Below are positions 1 to 12,366 of a stretch of 64,000 bases of DNA, piece after piece. The position numbers and the translations under genes were made by a program. This DNA comes from Pyxicephalus adspersus. Taxonomy: Eukaryota > Chordata > Amphibia > Anura > Pyxicephalidae. Positions within the stretch are counted from its first letter, which is position 1. The number at the start of each line of letters is the position of its first letter. The notes beneath the pieces were generated by a model. The model worked only from the letters and a program-made list of their open reading frames with translations, had not been told where the DNA came from and did no database searches. The stretch covers positions 15,875,983 to 15,939,982 of the forward strand of contig NC_092863.1 of the NCBI RefSeq assembly GCF_032062135.1. Direction: 5' to 3'.

Positions 1-41
<41 letters not shown>
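1..41. repeat. (TA)n microsatellite
   Basis: An uninterrupted run of TA dinucleotides opens the window and continues beyond its left edge. It lies about 300 bases past the 3' end of the first NXPE gene. Confidence 0.95.
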
Positions 42-43
<2 letters not shown>

Positions 44-334
44 CAATTGAGAAGCTAATCTTAAAAAGTTGGGTGGTGGATAGTGCATTGAAATGAAACT
101 TCCTTTCATTGGGTTTGTTTAGGAGAAAGTGGAAGGATAATATAAAGATAGTCTCACAAAAACATAATTTACTAGGTTGTCATATGGCTTTATTTATTTC
201 TAAGTCACTTCTAAGTCACTCACTCTAAGTCAGAGTGAGATCATTTACAAGTCATTACTCGCATGGCTCTAGTTTAATCTTTTAATCATTTTTAAATATT
301 TTTAGTTTTGTGGATGGTGTGGCCAACACAATTA

Positions 335-340
335 TTTATT
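335..340 (-). promoter_or_regulatory. Candidate polyadenylation signal of NXPE copy 1
   Basis: AATAAA on the minus strand begins about 25 bases after the TAG stop of NXPE copy 1 at 365-367. This would give a very short 3' UTR. The hexamer is common in AT-rich DNA, so the call rests on position only. Confidence 0.4.
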
Positions 341-364
341 CAGAAAACTGTACAGCTGTATTCA

Positions 365-3300
365 CTAACAAAGATAAGACAAAAATATGTTTATCTGATT
401 CTTAAGAATGGTTTCGGATGGATGAACATTGAATGATCCAAAAGCTGTAGTCATGTCCCAAACATCAATCATTCCAACGTTAAGCCCGCTGAAGATATCC
501 TTCACTAGGAGATACTGTATATACCCATGAAAGTCACTAAAACGTTCCACGTCCAAATTTATTTCCCTGGTGTTTTCAGACTTGATGATGATCTTCGTAT
601 CTGGGCTTCGTAAAAACATGTTCTCTATGGCCTTACGAACTTTAAGAAGTCTTCTGATGAAAACAGAAATAGGAAAGGCTCGAAAATGTTGTCCTAATGT
701 GATGACAATAATCGTATCTGAATTTCCACCAATTTGGTTAATTTGGTGAGCGGCATCTGCATAGTCCCTGGCGTTAAAGAAGCTCAAAGTTATAAAAGGG
801 TGCCCATGTTTCTTCCACTGTACATAGATGTTGTTGGTTTGATCTATGGCTAAGTAGGTCTTGTGCCAACCACTTCCATGGAGGTCAAAGAACTTTAAAT
901 CTTTAAAAAGATAAGGTTAGATATATTTATTAAATACATATCATAACACAACATACACTGGATAGTAACAATCAATCCAAAAACAATATATTAGGTATAG
1001 ACTACCCACAGCATTAATTTCACCTCCATTTAGTCTTTCTGTTCTTGTAGCTTTCTCTAAACTATAAAAATGCCACAATGCTTTGTGAATGGACAGTGGA
1101 ACCATGTTTATAAACAACTGTTTATAAAACAGGGAATTGACCATTGCCTGAAACTTTCAGTGGGAATCTTCAAGGTCCGTGTGTTTCAATGGCAGTAATT
1201 GATTCCCATGAGGGAATGTTTGAGAGAATGTCTGAATCACTGTTGTATAAACGGAGCCCATGGTAAGTTAGAATGTAGAGTAGGAAAAATCTCACTCCTT
1301 CAAAGCATGGTCTAAACTTTCTTCACTAAAGTAATATACACAAAGTTTATTTGGTACTCACCTTTTAGGTGTGCAGGGAGGTATTCTATCCACTGGCGTA
1401 ATGTTGAATCTCCCATCAGATATATGATTCTACCATTTAGGCAAGTGGTGATATTGGCCAAGGGTTCATATGAAGACACATTACATGGGAGGGAATACCA
1501 TAAATCATGCAAAAAATACCCACTTGGGAAAGGGAGAGACATACCAGTTTGGCACTTTGGTTTAACATCTATGGACATATCTGGAAAACAAGTAAAAAAT
1601 GAAAATATAGTAAGTTTACATTTTGTTCATTTAAATTTTTTTAAAAACCATTTAGGCTAATTTACTAAAGAACCTGAAGCTCTCTGTAATGATAAAAAGA
1701 TAGCACCTGTGTAAGGTTTATTGCTGTCTGTGTTCCTGCTGGGGATGTATAAATGGATACAAAAAGGAATGGAAGGGAAAAAGTCCTCAAGAATGTACAA
1801 AAAACTGTAAATCTGAAGTACAGGTCAACTGGTTTGCCACCACCCTTGACTGCCATGCTTTTTTGCTGCTGAAAGGGCCCAGGTACAGAATCTTGACATG
1901 TGCTGGGTTCTGATTAAAAAAAAAAAAAAAAACTTTTGATGACCCTTTTTATCACTTTTTAGATTATTTTGGTTTTTAACTCAAGTAAGATGACATCTGT
2001 TTGTCCAATGTTCCCTGATAACAAAAACCTAAGAAAGGTTGCAATGAGTTCTTACTTTAAATTAATAAAAAAAACGAATTGCGTTGGCCAGAGTTTCATA
2101 AATTCTCAATTATAAATAGTAAACGTTACAAGCAAAGAGAATTAGATTCCCAATATAAAGGTAATTAGCAAAGAATAACTAAGATTAAAACTTACTTTCA
2201 CATTTTACAACATCAACTTGGTTAATGGTATGGGGGATTTCAACACCGATGTTGGACCTTTAAATTAAAAATAATGTATTGTATTGTGTTTGCATAACAA
2301 AATGGCATCTTAATAAAGAAAACCAATAGATGATATATGCCAAATGCTGTTGCAATTGGATTAAAAATGTATTACATTGGTACTCTTACCACTACTATTA
2401 CACAAGCATTTCATACAGCATAATTCCTTCTGCCACTTTTATTGCAATGTAGGTCTTTGTTAAGTCAATATAGATTTGTAAATCAAGTCAATGAAACTTT
2501 TGTTCTCGCCATGACTATTGGGCAGAGCAGGGTACTATCAGCTAGACAATTTTTTTTCCCTAGAAATTAATTAATTTATTTCTTTATAGTAAAAACAAAA
2601 AATACTATATATCAGTAAAAAAAAAACTTGAAAAAACAAAACTCATACAGATAAATGTTCACTAGAGGAAGCTGGACAGTTAGGGATTTTAGAAGCACAT
2701 CCATGTTGTTTTGGGGTTTTTTTTATTGGCTAAAAAAATGCTGACTTGAAAAAATAAAACAAAACTGTATAAAATAACAAAGGTAATTGAAAAGGCAAAT
2801 CAGTATCTAGAAATGATAATGGATGAAAAGTTCTTAGGATTTAGGAAATTTGATTGCTCCAAGCAAGAAGGGGAAATCTATAGAAGACAATATATAGTAG
2901 ATGTTTACCTTGTAAAAAGCATTTTCTCTTTATCAGAAAGATAAGCATGAGGGGTGTTTTCACTTTTCATTGATATTAAAGCCTCACAAGGAACACCAGG
3001 TAGCTTCATACAAAAGAAGAACTCTCCATATTCATTATCCCCATAATCACATTTTTCTCCATAGGCGTCCAACTGAAATCCACATTCCGTATGAACTTCA
3101 TGGTCTTTATTGAGAAATTTACCTATATATTTAACATTTTTGTATCCCTGGTTCCTTGCTCTCCATAAAGCAGAGACTGCCTCGCTTGGATGCATTAAGA
3201 GTATGGATATTTGCACCTGTCCTTCCCAAAACAATGTAAAGTAGACATTATATGTTCCATTGTTGAAGTCTTCCAATCTCCCGGAGGCTGAAGCTCCTAG

Positions 3301-5154
3301 ATTTGGTGAAAAGATTCGGGCTCGTAAGAAGTCTCCTCCATAGGTCTTCTTTTCACCCAAATAATTAAACATCTGAACTTTAACAATTAACGTGTCTCCA
3401 AGGCAGTGCTTGGGTTTATAATTTATTATTGTGGCTGTGCTGTTGGCACCACTACTTGTTTTAGTTAGATTACTTAAACCCACATTTGGAATTTTTCTGT
3501 TTATATAGTCTAATTTGGACATCACTTGTTGTTCTAGGTCATCGGGCTTGACTGCTGTTGTAGATTTTGTATGTCGAGCAGTTGTAGGAGGCTGAGACTG
3601 GAGAAACTGAACATTTGACAGATGCTAAAAAATATGGTAAAAAGGCACAAAAAAGAAAAAAGTATCAGACCATAATCTACAAAAATATAAAAAGAAAAGC
3701 TTACTTAATATGCCTAAGATTGAAATTAATATTCATCTACATAACCGATAGAAATGACTAAACGTCTAAAAAGTTTGATCAGTTGCTGTTTAACTAAATT
3801 TTCTCAAAACTGGGGAACCTTTGACAGAAAATTTTGAAATTACCATTGGCAGTCTCGTTAAGGTCAATGGAAATCCAAACCAGGCTATAAAAATTGTAAT
3901 AAAGAGAAGCAAATTATGCAAATTTGAGCGGAACTGTTTGGGAAACCCATGGCAAGGGTTCTTAGAAAAAATCAAAAGTTTTCCCAGAAGCCTTTTTAAG
4001 ATCTAGACTTTCACGAATAAAAAAAAAAAATTAGGTAGACTTTAAAGTTTAAACATGGGAATAACTCTACCCCTAGTGGGTCCTTGTTTGTTTCTCTAGC
4101 TTGTTGGTAATTGGACCAAAACAATGTCCTGTCCTCATTCAGTCCTATGGATGACACATGCTGTACGGAAAGTTTGGAGGTCACCAAAAGTAAGACTTTC
4201 TGTAATATAAAAACATAGAAAAGGTTAAAAAATACTTTATCTGCAGATGTCAGACTTAGTAGATGAATAAGCTCTAAGGCTATGTACACGTGTCACTTGA
4301 TTTTCTGGCTGTTGGGCTCGTCTCAGACAAGAATCTGGCGTGTACAGAAGCCGTCCAACCTCGTTCATGGATCCATCTTGGCGGATCTATAAATGACAGA
4401 AGATGAACGACCACAATGGAAGGGAAGGGAGGAGAGCGCAGTGGGGTGGCCGCTCTTCCCTCCCCTCGCCATAGAACAAAATGGCGCTCATTTATTCATC
4501 TTCTAGTTGTTTGTTGCTTTAAAGGATCATGAAAGATTGTTTCTAACTACAATAATCGAGCGTGTTTACATTTACTAAGTTAGACAACTAGGAATCCACA
4601 TCTAAATACTAATTCAGTGACAAGATCAACTAGGTTTGTCTAGATAAGGCCACCATGTGTCACCTCAAAGGTTTCCTAAACAAGCATGAAGAAATTGGTC
4701 TCTGGACTCATCATAGTATCAATCATCTTAAGAATCAAAGGGAATATTAAAATTTCTAATAAAACCTGAACTATCAAGTGCAGAAAGAACATTATTCCCC
4801 TAAAAAAAAAAATACATTATGAGGTACATACAGATACCAAATATTCTGTACCAACCATACACAGCCACTTACAGACCAGCAAAACACTTGTATGGACACC
4901 ACAAAAATCAATCACATGATGTTTCAGTTCCCTGCGATCAGGACTGCACACTGTTTTAGTCATTTTTACTGTAAATCTTTAATGAAAAACACATCACAGC
5001 TCAATATGTGAATTACATGTTGATGTCATTATTTTTGAAGCTCTATCTGTTAAAAATAAAATACCTGGACTAGTTTGTGATTAATAGTGAAGATAAATCC
5101 TGTGATACAAAAAAATAGAATGGTCCATATGATTTGATGTGATTTTTTGTACAT
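365..5154 (-). CDS. NXPE family member, copy 1 (intact, 5 coding exons)
   Basis: The protein is a neurexophilin/PC-esterase family member of 540 residues, close to the usual NXPE length. Coding exons on the minus strand are 5154-5065, 3624-2909, 2257-2196, 1580-1362 and 900-365. The introns have GT-AG ends and phases 0, 2, 1, 1. The start is the ATG at 5154, which is followed by a hydrophobic segment at about residues 8-25 that would act as a type II signal anchor. Exon 2 holds a Thr/Pro-rich stem and the neurexophilin-like domain, with motifs such as TYGGDF and LFWEGQV. Exons 4 and 5 hold the PC-esterase domain, with the GDS nucleophile motif (Ser348) and a C-terminal NVHP motif (His522). 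Family knowledge suggests a secretory-pathway enzyme acting on glycans; the substrate is unknown. It is most similar to copies 3 and 5. The exact orthologue within NXPE1-4 cannot be settled here. Confidence 0.9.
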
Positions 5155-5639
5155 TCCCCTGGCCCTAGAAAAGAAACAAATACATTTAAATAATAATTAT
5201 AATGAGAACAATAACCTTATCCTACTATATCTTGTGTTGTTTTAACTATGTAGTGTAATGCATATGTTCTACCTTCACAAATGTCATAATGGTGATTCTG
5301 CCTCCAGACTCAAGCTTAGTTTTTCCTTTAGCATTTCTTCTATATTTCACACAATAGCATATACACTTCACCTTCTCCCCATTACACATATCACCAATGA
5401 GATGGTTCCTTTTGTTTGCAGTACTATTCGTCCTATTAATGTACTGCTGGTTTCCACAATGTTGCACTCCTCCTGCACGCTCTATTTAGCAATATAGCAT
5501 TCTACACCAGCGTGTTTGTCTTCTCCTGCTCACAAATACACACAGTTACACAATACTGACCAAAAACTCACTTTCTGTTCCCAATTTGTATTTGGGGAAC
5601 ACAGAAGAGGCATAATATGCTGTTTTAGCCCCACTACCG

Positions 5640-6100
5640 AAACCAAAAATTTGGCTGCAACTCCTGAATTTTTCAATACTCTTCACACTCTTCTGCACAC
5701 ACTCTGCCATCATGCTCTTCGAACTACTTACCTGTACGTACTACCTTCCAACATACCTCTCATGTACTGCCCTCTCTTATACAATCCATACCACTATACT
5801 ACACATACTACTCTTTGTCACATTCTTCATACTCTTATTTTGCACATACTGCTACCTGTCATACCCTTCACACCTGTCTCCTGCACTCATTACAATTCCT
5901 TTATCCCCACCATCAAAACCACATATTTGGTGCATTGTGATATCCTCCTTCATACTATCCACACTCTTCCCCTGCATACCCTTTAAACTGCTCTCCTGTA
6001 AATTCTGCCCCCTTTTATACTCTCCAAATTACTCTTCTTCACACGCTGCTCCTTGTCCTACCCTCCACACTCATTTCCTGCCCCTTGGGTTCAGCTCAGC
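5640..6100. repeat. Degenerate pyrimidine-rich minisatellite
   Basis: The plus strand is dominated by C, T and A, with recurring phrases such as CACACTC, CTTCATACTC and CCTGCACTC at irregular spacing. The long open frames here (for example 5516-5986 and 5712-6113, plus strand) follow from this composition, since two frames are open at once and neither resembles a protein domain. It lies about 500 bases upstream of the first coding exon of NXPE copy 1. Confidence 0.6.
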
Positions 6101-6109
6101 AACAAACCT

Positions 6110-8560
6110 ATAACCAGGATAGCACTTTTGGATGTATTGAACCTTTAAACTTTACCACTTTCTGATGCCAATTAACTAATTTAATAGCTTTATTAGTGTC
6201 AGACACTAAAATTATGCCTTTAATTTAAAAAAAAAAAAAAGTCTGACCCTAGGCGTTTAAATAGCAGGTCTGTTTAACTGAGTAAATAGTCCTAGTTCAA
6301 GTATTTCTGTTCACACAGATGAAAAGACATAATTCTTCTACATGACAAGCTCTAAAAAGAGGGAATATATTTACACAGATCAATATCTCAGACATGTCAA
6401 TGTTTCCTTTGCTCTTACCCATGCTTCGGGGATAATTGTTGTCGTGTATGAACGATGTGAACCATAGAAGATCATATTTTCACATGCATCGACAGTTGCA
6501 AGCAGGCATAACCAAAGCAAACACATGCAGAATGAAGTTAGACAGAGCTTACATTACATGCAATGTACTATGGGGCCCATTTAAAAAGCAACAACTCCAG
6601 AATTGGGATTTGACAGTGAAAGAACAACTAAACACAAATTAAGTTATCCTCCTCTTATGATTTCATTGTTTTTGTAAGTCATACATATAATTGGCTGCTA
6701 TTCCATCTAACTGAGTGTGACTGCACTGGGAATTGCAATAGGCACCCTAAATCCCTATGCAAGCTATGCTTTAAAATATATTTAATGTGTTGTTACATTG
6801 TTTCCTTTTTTTAGAACATTATATATTTATGTTGACAATAATAATAATAATGTCAATAATAGAAGTAAGGCATAAAATACAAGTATAATGCAATATGAAT
6901 GACAGAACTATGAGAAAAGAACAGGAATGTTGGAGTTGGTATGATGGAGTAGGAAGACTGTTGGTGCAAATGTACCTTTTGATCCACAATCTTTGGGTGA
7001 TCTCCATTACAGTTATTCAATATGATTGTAAGACAAAACAGGACCAAAACATACAAAGCATTGTGCCCACCCTCTCATTACACCACCACCACCCATATCT
7101 GTTACTTGCTCAGGTGTTCGATACCACGTTATATTGTTTTAATAAACCCAAAGATGCACTCATCTGTCTGGATTTCAGGATTAAACATTTAAACCTTCAG
7201 CAAATTAATATTTTCATAGCATGGAGAATCCTCTTGAAATGACTAGCCAAAATACAAAGCAAGTACCCTTCAAAGTGTGTGTTAATATGACAAACAGTCT
7301 TTAGAGAATTACAAGCACACAATGACAGCACACACAATATATTTTTGCTTGACTGCTAAAGAAAATGTAATGCAAAATTTATCAGCTGTCATGTAATTCT
7401 GAAAAGTGTTTTTAGGAAAATTACATTCTTTCCTACAATAGTTTTTATGTATATTTGTACACTTGATGTTCTTTCCACTTTAATCTTCACATAAACAGGG
7501 GAGTTCATAAAAAAGTGGAGTACTTATCTATTCTTGCTGGATATATATATATATATATATATAAACAACACATACAAAAAATTGTAATTTTACATTTGAA
7601 CACACAAATTTATAACATTCAACTAATATATTCAACTGTAGGGAACATGCAAATATATTGTACAAAATAGTTTGATTCACTAAAATCCCCACTGAGTATT
7701 ATTAATGTAATATAATCGCCGCATAAAAGCAAATTTCCAAGCAGTGCTATATTGTTTATCCAGGGCCTGGTGTCTGATATGTGGCCCATCTGCTACTAAA
7801 TGTATGATCGATGGTACCTAACAATTAGAGGTTTTCATGCTGTTTTACAGTAGGAAAAAAGACAAAAAAAAAAATAACAAATTATGTAAAGAGAAAACAC
7901 AAATACATAAGCAGAAACACAAAAAAAAACTAAAAATCACCCTAAATTCTTTAAGCTTTTGGTTCCAATCCATATCAAAGTAATGCTAACATTTCAAGTT
8001 TGGTGAATTAAAGAACTTATACATAAGCAGACACCAACAATCTGAATTTAAAAAAAGCATGTAAAATACAGCAGTTATGAAAAACGAGCAATAAATCATA
8101 CCAACCAATCATTTTAATTTTCACCAATTAGGAGATGATGATTGTAAGGTGGTTGCTATAAGTTTCAGCTCTTTAGTTTATCAAGCCCCTACGTGCGACT
8201 TACATGAGATATCTTGAAGGAGGTGATCTGAACAGTGTTGAACTCTTGTGTCACGCTGGCTGCACAGCTTGTACATTTGTATTGGAAAGGAGGCGCAACA
8301 CAATCACTGATGTGTACAACATAACCATGTCCAACATTTCTGCATTATACAACTGTAACCTAATTGAAGAATAAGATACCATGTGAAGCTGAGACATGAT
8401 ATATTTTAACCAATTAGCCATTTGGCAACTTTAAATTGCGTTTACTTACATTTGAACCTTTTTTTAAACTTTGCTTAGTGGTTTAAGCGTACCACCACGG
8501 ACGTACCACCTCTCCTTGGGTTTCTGGGTGGTTTGGCATGACTCCATTTAGAACCCCTAG
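6110..8560. other. Intergenic, no gene recognised
   Basis: AT-rich sequence with poly-A tracts and a short TA microsatellite at about 7541-7562. A minus-strand segment near 6990-7060 reads like a signal peptide followed by a splice-donor-like GT, but its frame has no ATG and is closed just upstream, so I do not call a gene. Confidence 0.6.
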
Positions 8561-8562
8561 TT

Positions 8563-8722
8563 CAGCCTTTCTCAACATGGGGGAACCCTTGAAAGAACCT
8601 CTGCGATAATTACTTCATTCCTTGCTCACAATATATTAGTGTGGTGGTCAGTAGTAGGACCTGTGAGGTCCAAAGTACTCATGGTTTAAGGAACCCAGAA
8701 CAACCCTAGTTGAGAAACACTG
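8563..8722. mobile_element. Short hAT-type inverted-repeat element
   Basis: The ends are imperfect inverted repeats, CAGCCTTTCTCAAC on the left and GTTGAGAAACACTG on the right. This is the terminal pattern of many vertebrate hAT elements. There is no coding capacity. No convincing 8-bp target duplication remains. Diverged pieces of similar appearance occur near 35.1-35.3 kb and 52.3-52.5 kb. Confidence 0.6.
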
Positions 8723-9277
8723 CTCTGGCCCATTTGGTGTTTTATTGGTATATTATTATTTTGTTGGTGGTTTATGCCTTGGTTTTCTCACTTCATATGA
8801 TATTGGCCCTTGTTAAATTTCTATTTATTTATGTATTCCATTATTTTATTTTGTTATTCCATGTATTCCACCTTTAATCACCAGTTTGTAATACCAGTTT
8901 TCGCCCCTGTGCTATTTCGTGTTTGTTGTTTATATCAACAATTACCAATCTGAAGAAAACAAAAGTAATAAAAGAATTGTATTAATTTATCTTATTTCAT
9001 TTTGAGAGGCATATTTTGACGACTATTACAGTGGCCTGGATGTGTATCGAAAATAAAAGCAACTACTCAAATAAAATAACACTAAGGAAATATAAAGTGA
9101 TGCAATATTTTTTAAAAATGTGGTATCTTGGTATGAAAAATCGGGTTTAGTATCTGGTTATTATACAAATAGTTTGTAATGTCTAGGTGTATCGTTTTTT
9201 TTTTTTATTAGTTTCTTGAAATTAGATGTGTAAATGGAAAGAGGAAAGAAAGAGGTTTGAAGTTTATTACTTTTTAA

Positions 9278-10224
9278 GTTATTATATATTTTTACATATT
9301 CGATCAATACATAATTAGTTCAGATATATACAGTATTTTCCCTGTGTCCTGTTAACACTTCACAGGACAGGGTTTTTTTATACTATACATTATTGCTTCT
9401 ATCAATATATAGGTTTGAAAATGCCAGCGCATTTCGCCTTGATAGGCTTCCTCAGGGATAGGTTTAGTAACCAAACTTTAGGAACTGTATATACATATAA
9501 GAATGCATAGTATAAGTGATAAATAGTATTGACATCAAAATGCATATGCATATATATATATATATATATATATGTGAACCAATTTACAAAATAAATAACT
9601 AATAATTGTTCAATTATTGCAAACGTTCTTAATATGTCCTATAGTTTAAATTAAGACAATACCATCATGTTTAATAGGGAGTTGAAAAGGACTATATATA
9701 ACATTTAGCTCTTGTTAACATCAACGAATAGAAAGATAGACAGTCCAATGGGTACATTTCAAATACAAAAATACTTAGTTTAAAGATAAATAACCTTATA
9801 ATTGACAGTATGAGGCAGAAATATTTAGGTTACCTACGTACTAGTCACTGGAATTATAACCCAGAATAGCCAAAATGAAGATAAGATTACATGGGTAGAT
9901 TTTGGTAGGATCACAGCTATGGATGTTGCTGTCTCAGGGATGTACATGATTTAATCATGTACATCCCTGAGACAGCTTATAGATATTACATACGGTCGTA
10001 TATGCACAATAAGCTTTATCAAGGATGTACATGATTTAGGCCATTAGACTATCTTTCTATACGTTGATGCCTGCATCCACTACTTACAGCCAAACTATGT
10101 TATATATAGTCCTTTTCAACTCCCTATTAAACATGATGGTATTGTCTTCATTTAAAGTATAGGATATATTTAGAACGTTTGCAATAACTGAACAATTATT
10201 AGTTATTTATTTTTTAAATTAGTT

Positions 10225-10296
<72 letters not shown>

Positions 10297-10589
10297 CAAA
10301 TAATTTTTGATGGTATTACTATATATCACTTATACTATGCATTCGTATATGTATATAAAGACCGTAAAGTACGCTTACTAACCCTAACCCTGAGGAAGCC
10401 TATCGAAGCGAAACACGTCAATTTATGCAACATGATGCGATCATTTCCGAACCTATATATTGATAGAAGCAATAATGTAAAGTATGAAAAACACATCCTG
10501 TGAAGTGTTAAAAGGACAGAGGGAAAATACTGTATATATCTGTACTATAATGATGTATTGATTGAATATGTAAAAATACATAATTAACA
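9278..10589. repeat. 1.3 kb inverted repeat (foldback element)
   Basis: Two arms of roughly 600 bases face each other, diverged by substitutions and by microsatellite growth. Matching points include GTTATTATATATTTTTAC at the left end against its complement at the right end, and the block near 9660-9700 against 10095-10150. The centre, 9928-9976, is a 49-base near-perfect palindrome. The arms carry the phrases AGGCTTCCTCAGGG and GAGGAAGCCTATCGAAGCG, typical of short frog transposons. No transposase frame is present. Confidence 0.75.
10224..10292. repeat. (CA)n/(TA)n microsatellite inside the foldback arm
   Basis: A short CA run passes into a long TA run. The mirror position in the other arm, near 9549-9573, carries a shorter TA run, so the two arms have expanded unequally. 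Confidence 0.9.
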
Positions 10590-11651
10590 GCCAATACCAT
10601 CACTATAAATTTTGTAAAGCTCTGCATATGTCAGCACTATATAAAAAATACAGTGTAATACTAACTATACATTGATGGTATTGCAAAAACATCAGAAAAG
10701 TGAGTGAGTGATAATTTCCTGTGCATGATCTTGGTGATTATTGAGAATTTTTACCCTTGGATAATTGGTGGCTATGTTATATGTTTACCCACAAAGCGAT
10801 GTGATGACCCCACCAGCTTAAGAACCCTAGGGGTTCACTATTCTTGGGAAAAAGACTACATATTTGGAAAACAAATTATTGAAGTCGGACCAAGACAATT
10901 ATACATCTGTTTCACATGGGAGATCCGTGTGGGTGTGTGATGAGTCGAGACTTATTTATACTATAAAAGACGTTGCAGTTGTTTGCATATTTCAGACCTT
11001 GGTGCACTGCTGTTTACTCCTATTATCTTAGATGGTATAAGGAAATTTATATATACTCCCACTATAAATGCCCCCTCCCACATCTACAGCATGAGTATTT
11101 ATTTTTTTTGTTGTCTATGATTTCATTTCTCAGTACTCAAAGGTTTTTGGTCCATTCCGCTTGCCCATTGTGAATTTTTAAAAGTGAAAATTCTGCTTCA
11201 ACCTTTTATAAATAGATGTGTATGTGTGTTTATTGTGATAAATATCATGACCAGTAAAATAGTGGATGTTCATCCCCTCTGAAAAACAAATAACACTTGT
11301 GCCTCAGGTATGTTACTTCAAACCATTACATCCCCCTCCCCCTATACTACATGCATCATAGTGATCAAATTATGTAATCAGTGGTTTAAAAGATTTTCAC
11401 CCCGCTCTTTTAATGGTGACAATGGTTAGGGCATGTTTCTGACCAAGAATAATTGTATGTAATTGGAATAGGTATATATCTTCTGGCATTCAGCTAAACA
11501 TATCAAGCTGAATGTCAAACTACTACCAGCAATATCATAATCTGAATAATCGAAAAATAAATGATTAAGGGTTGACAATACACAGAGATGTGTTAAATAG
11601 CTCTGAAAGAAAGGGAACCTTACAAACCAGGCTTTACTTGAATGTATTTGT

Positions 11652-11657
11652 TTTATT
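11652..11657 (-). promoter_or_regulatory. Candidate polyadenylation signal for ERCC6L
   Basis: Minus-strand AATAAA lies about 710 bases after the ERCC6L stop. It is only one of several possible sites in AT-rich sequence, and nothing else marks it as the used one. Confidence 0.2.
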
Positions 11658-12366
11658 CTATTTACAAAAACAGTCATAAGACTTACTTTCAATAATGCAA
11701 AATAGTGCATCAGATAACGGCACAAAGTTATTTAATAAAGAAATAGTTTAAAGCCATTGAAGAAGAATTGTATATACTGAGGAGCATTCATCACAAGCAA
11801 CTGTGATCCATCAATCCATCTACAGTGTTCTCCCCAGATCCTTTTAGCCAGGTGAAAGCGGGGTCTTGGTTAAACACTACATCTAGTACTGGTCATTATG
11901 AACAAATGAGACCAGGAGATGCTGAGCAGCACTGGAAATACAAAAGTAGGTGTAAAAATGAACTGATCACCTACATCATGAAGTTCTAGTGACAAAGCAA
12001 AGGCCACTAATGACAAGTCCTCATAACACATCAGTGGCATGAGTTCATGGGCAAGACTACTCTATGACAAGTGATCTGTGGAGCAAGACTGAACGTGCAC
12101 ATTCCTATGATAAGTGCTCGCTTCCAATGGTTTTAAATGGCATATTTTTGTAAAATATTTTATAGCCAGATCTGGTGCACTTAGTTACGGTTTCCTTGTT
12201 TATACTGGACATTGATACAAGCTACAAAGATCTGAGCTTTTGTTTTTGCCATTGCACTTGGCCTCTGCATTCAGAAAAATAGTTTAGTTTCATTTTGTAT
12301 TGGCAGTTGTAATGTGAGCGTGTTTATCCATTTTTAGAATCTTCTGGCCATATTTAATTGGGTATT

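Noticed and set aside
5516..6113. Two long overlapping plus-strand open frames rich in His, Thr, Leu and Pro
   Set aside because: Both follow from the low-complexity pyrimidine-rich repeat; they overlap in different frames and resemble no domain.
6853..7056. Minus-strand peptide that looks like a signal peptide with a donor-like GT after it
   Set aside because: Its frame has no ATG and meets a stop just upstream; no partner exon was found.
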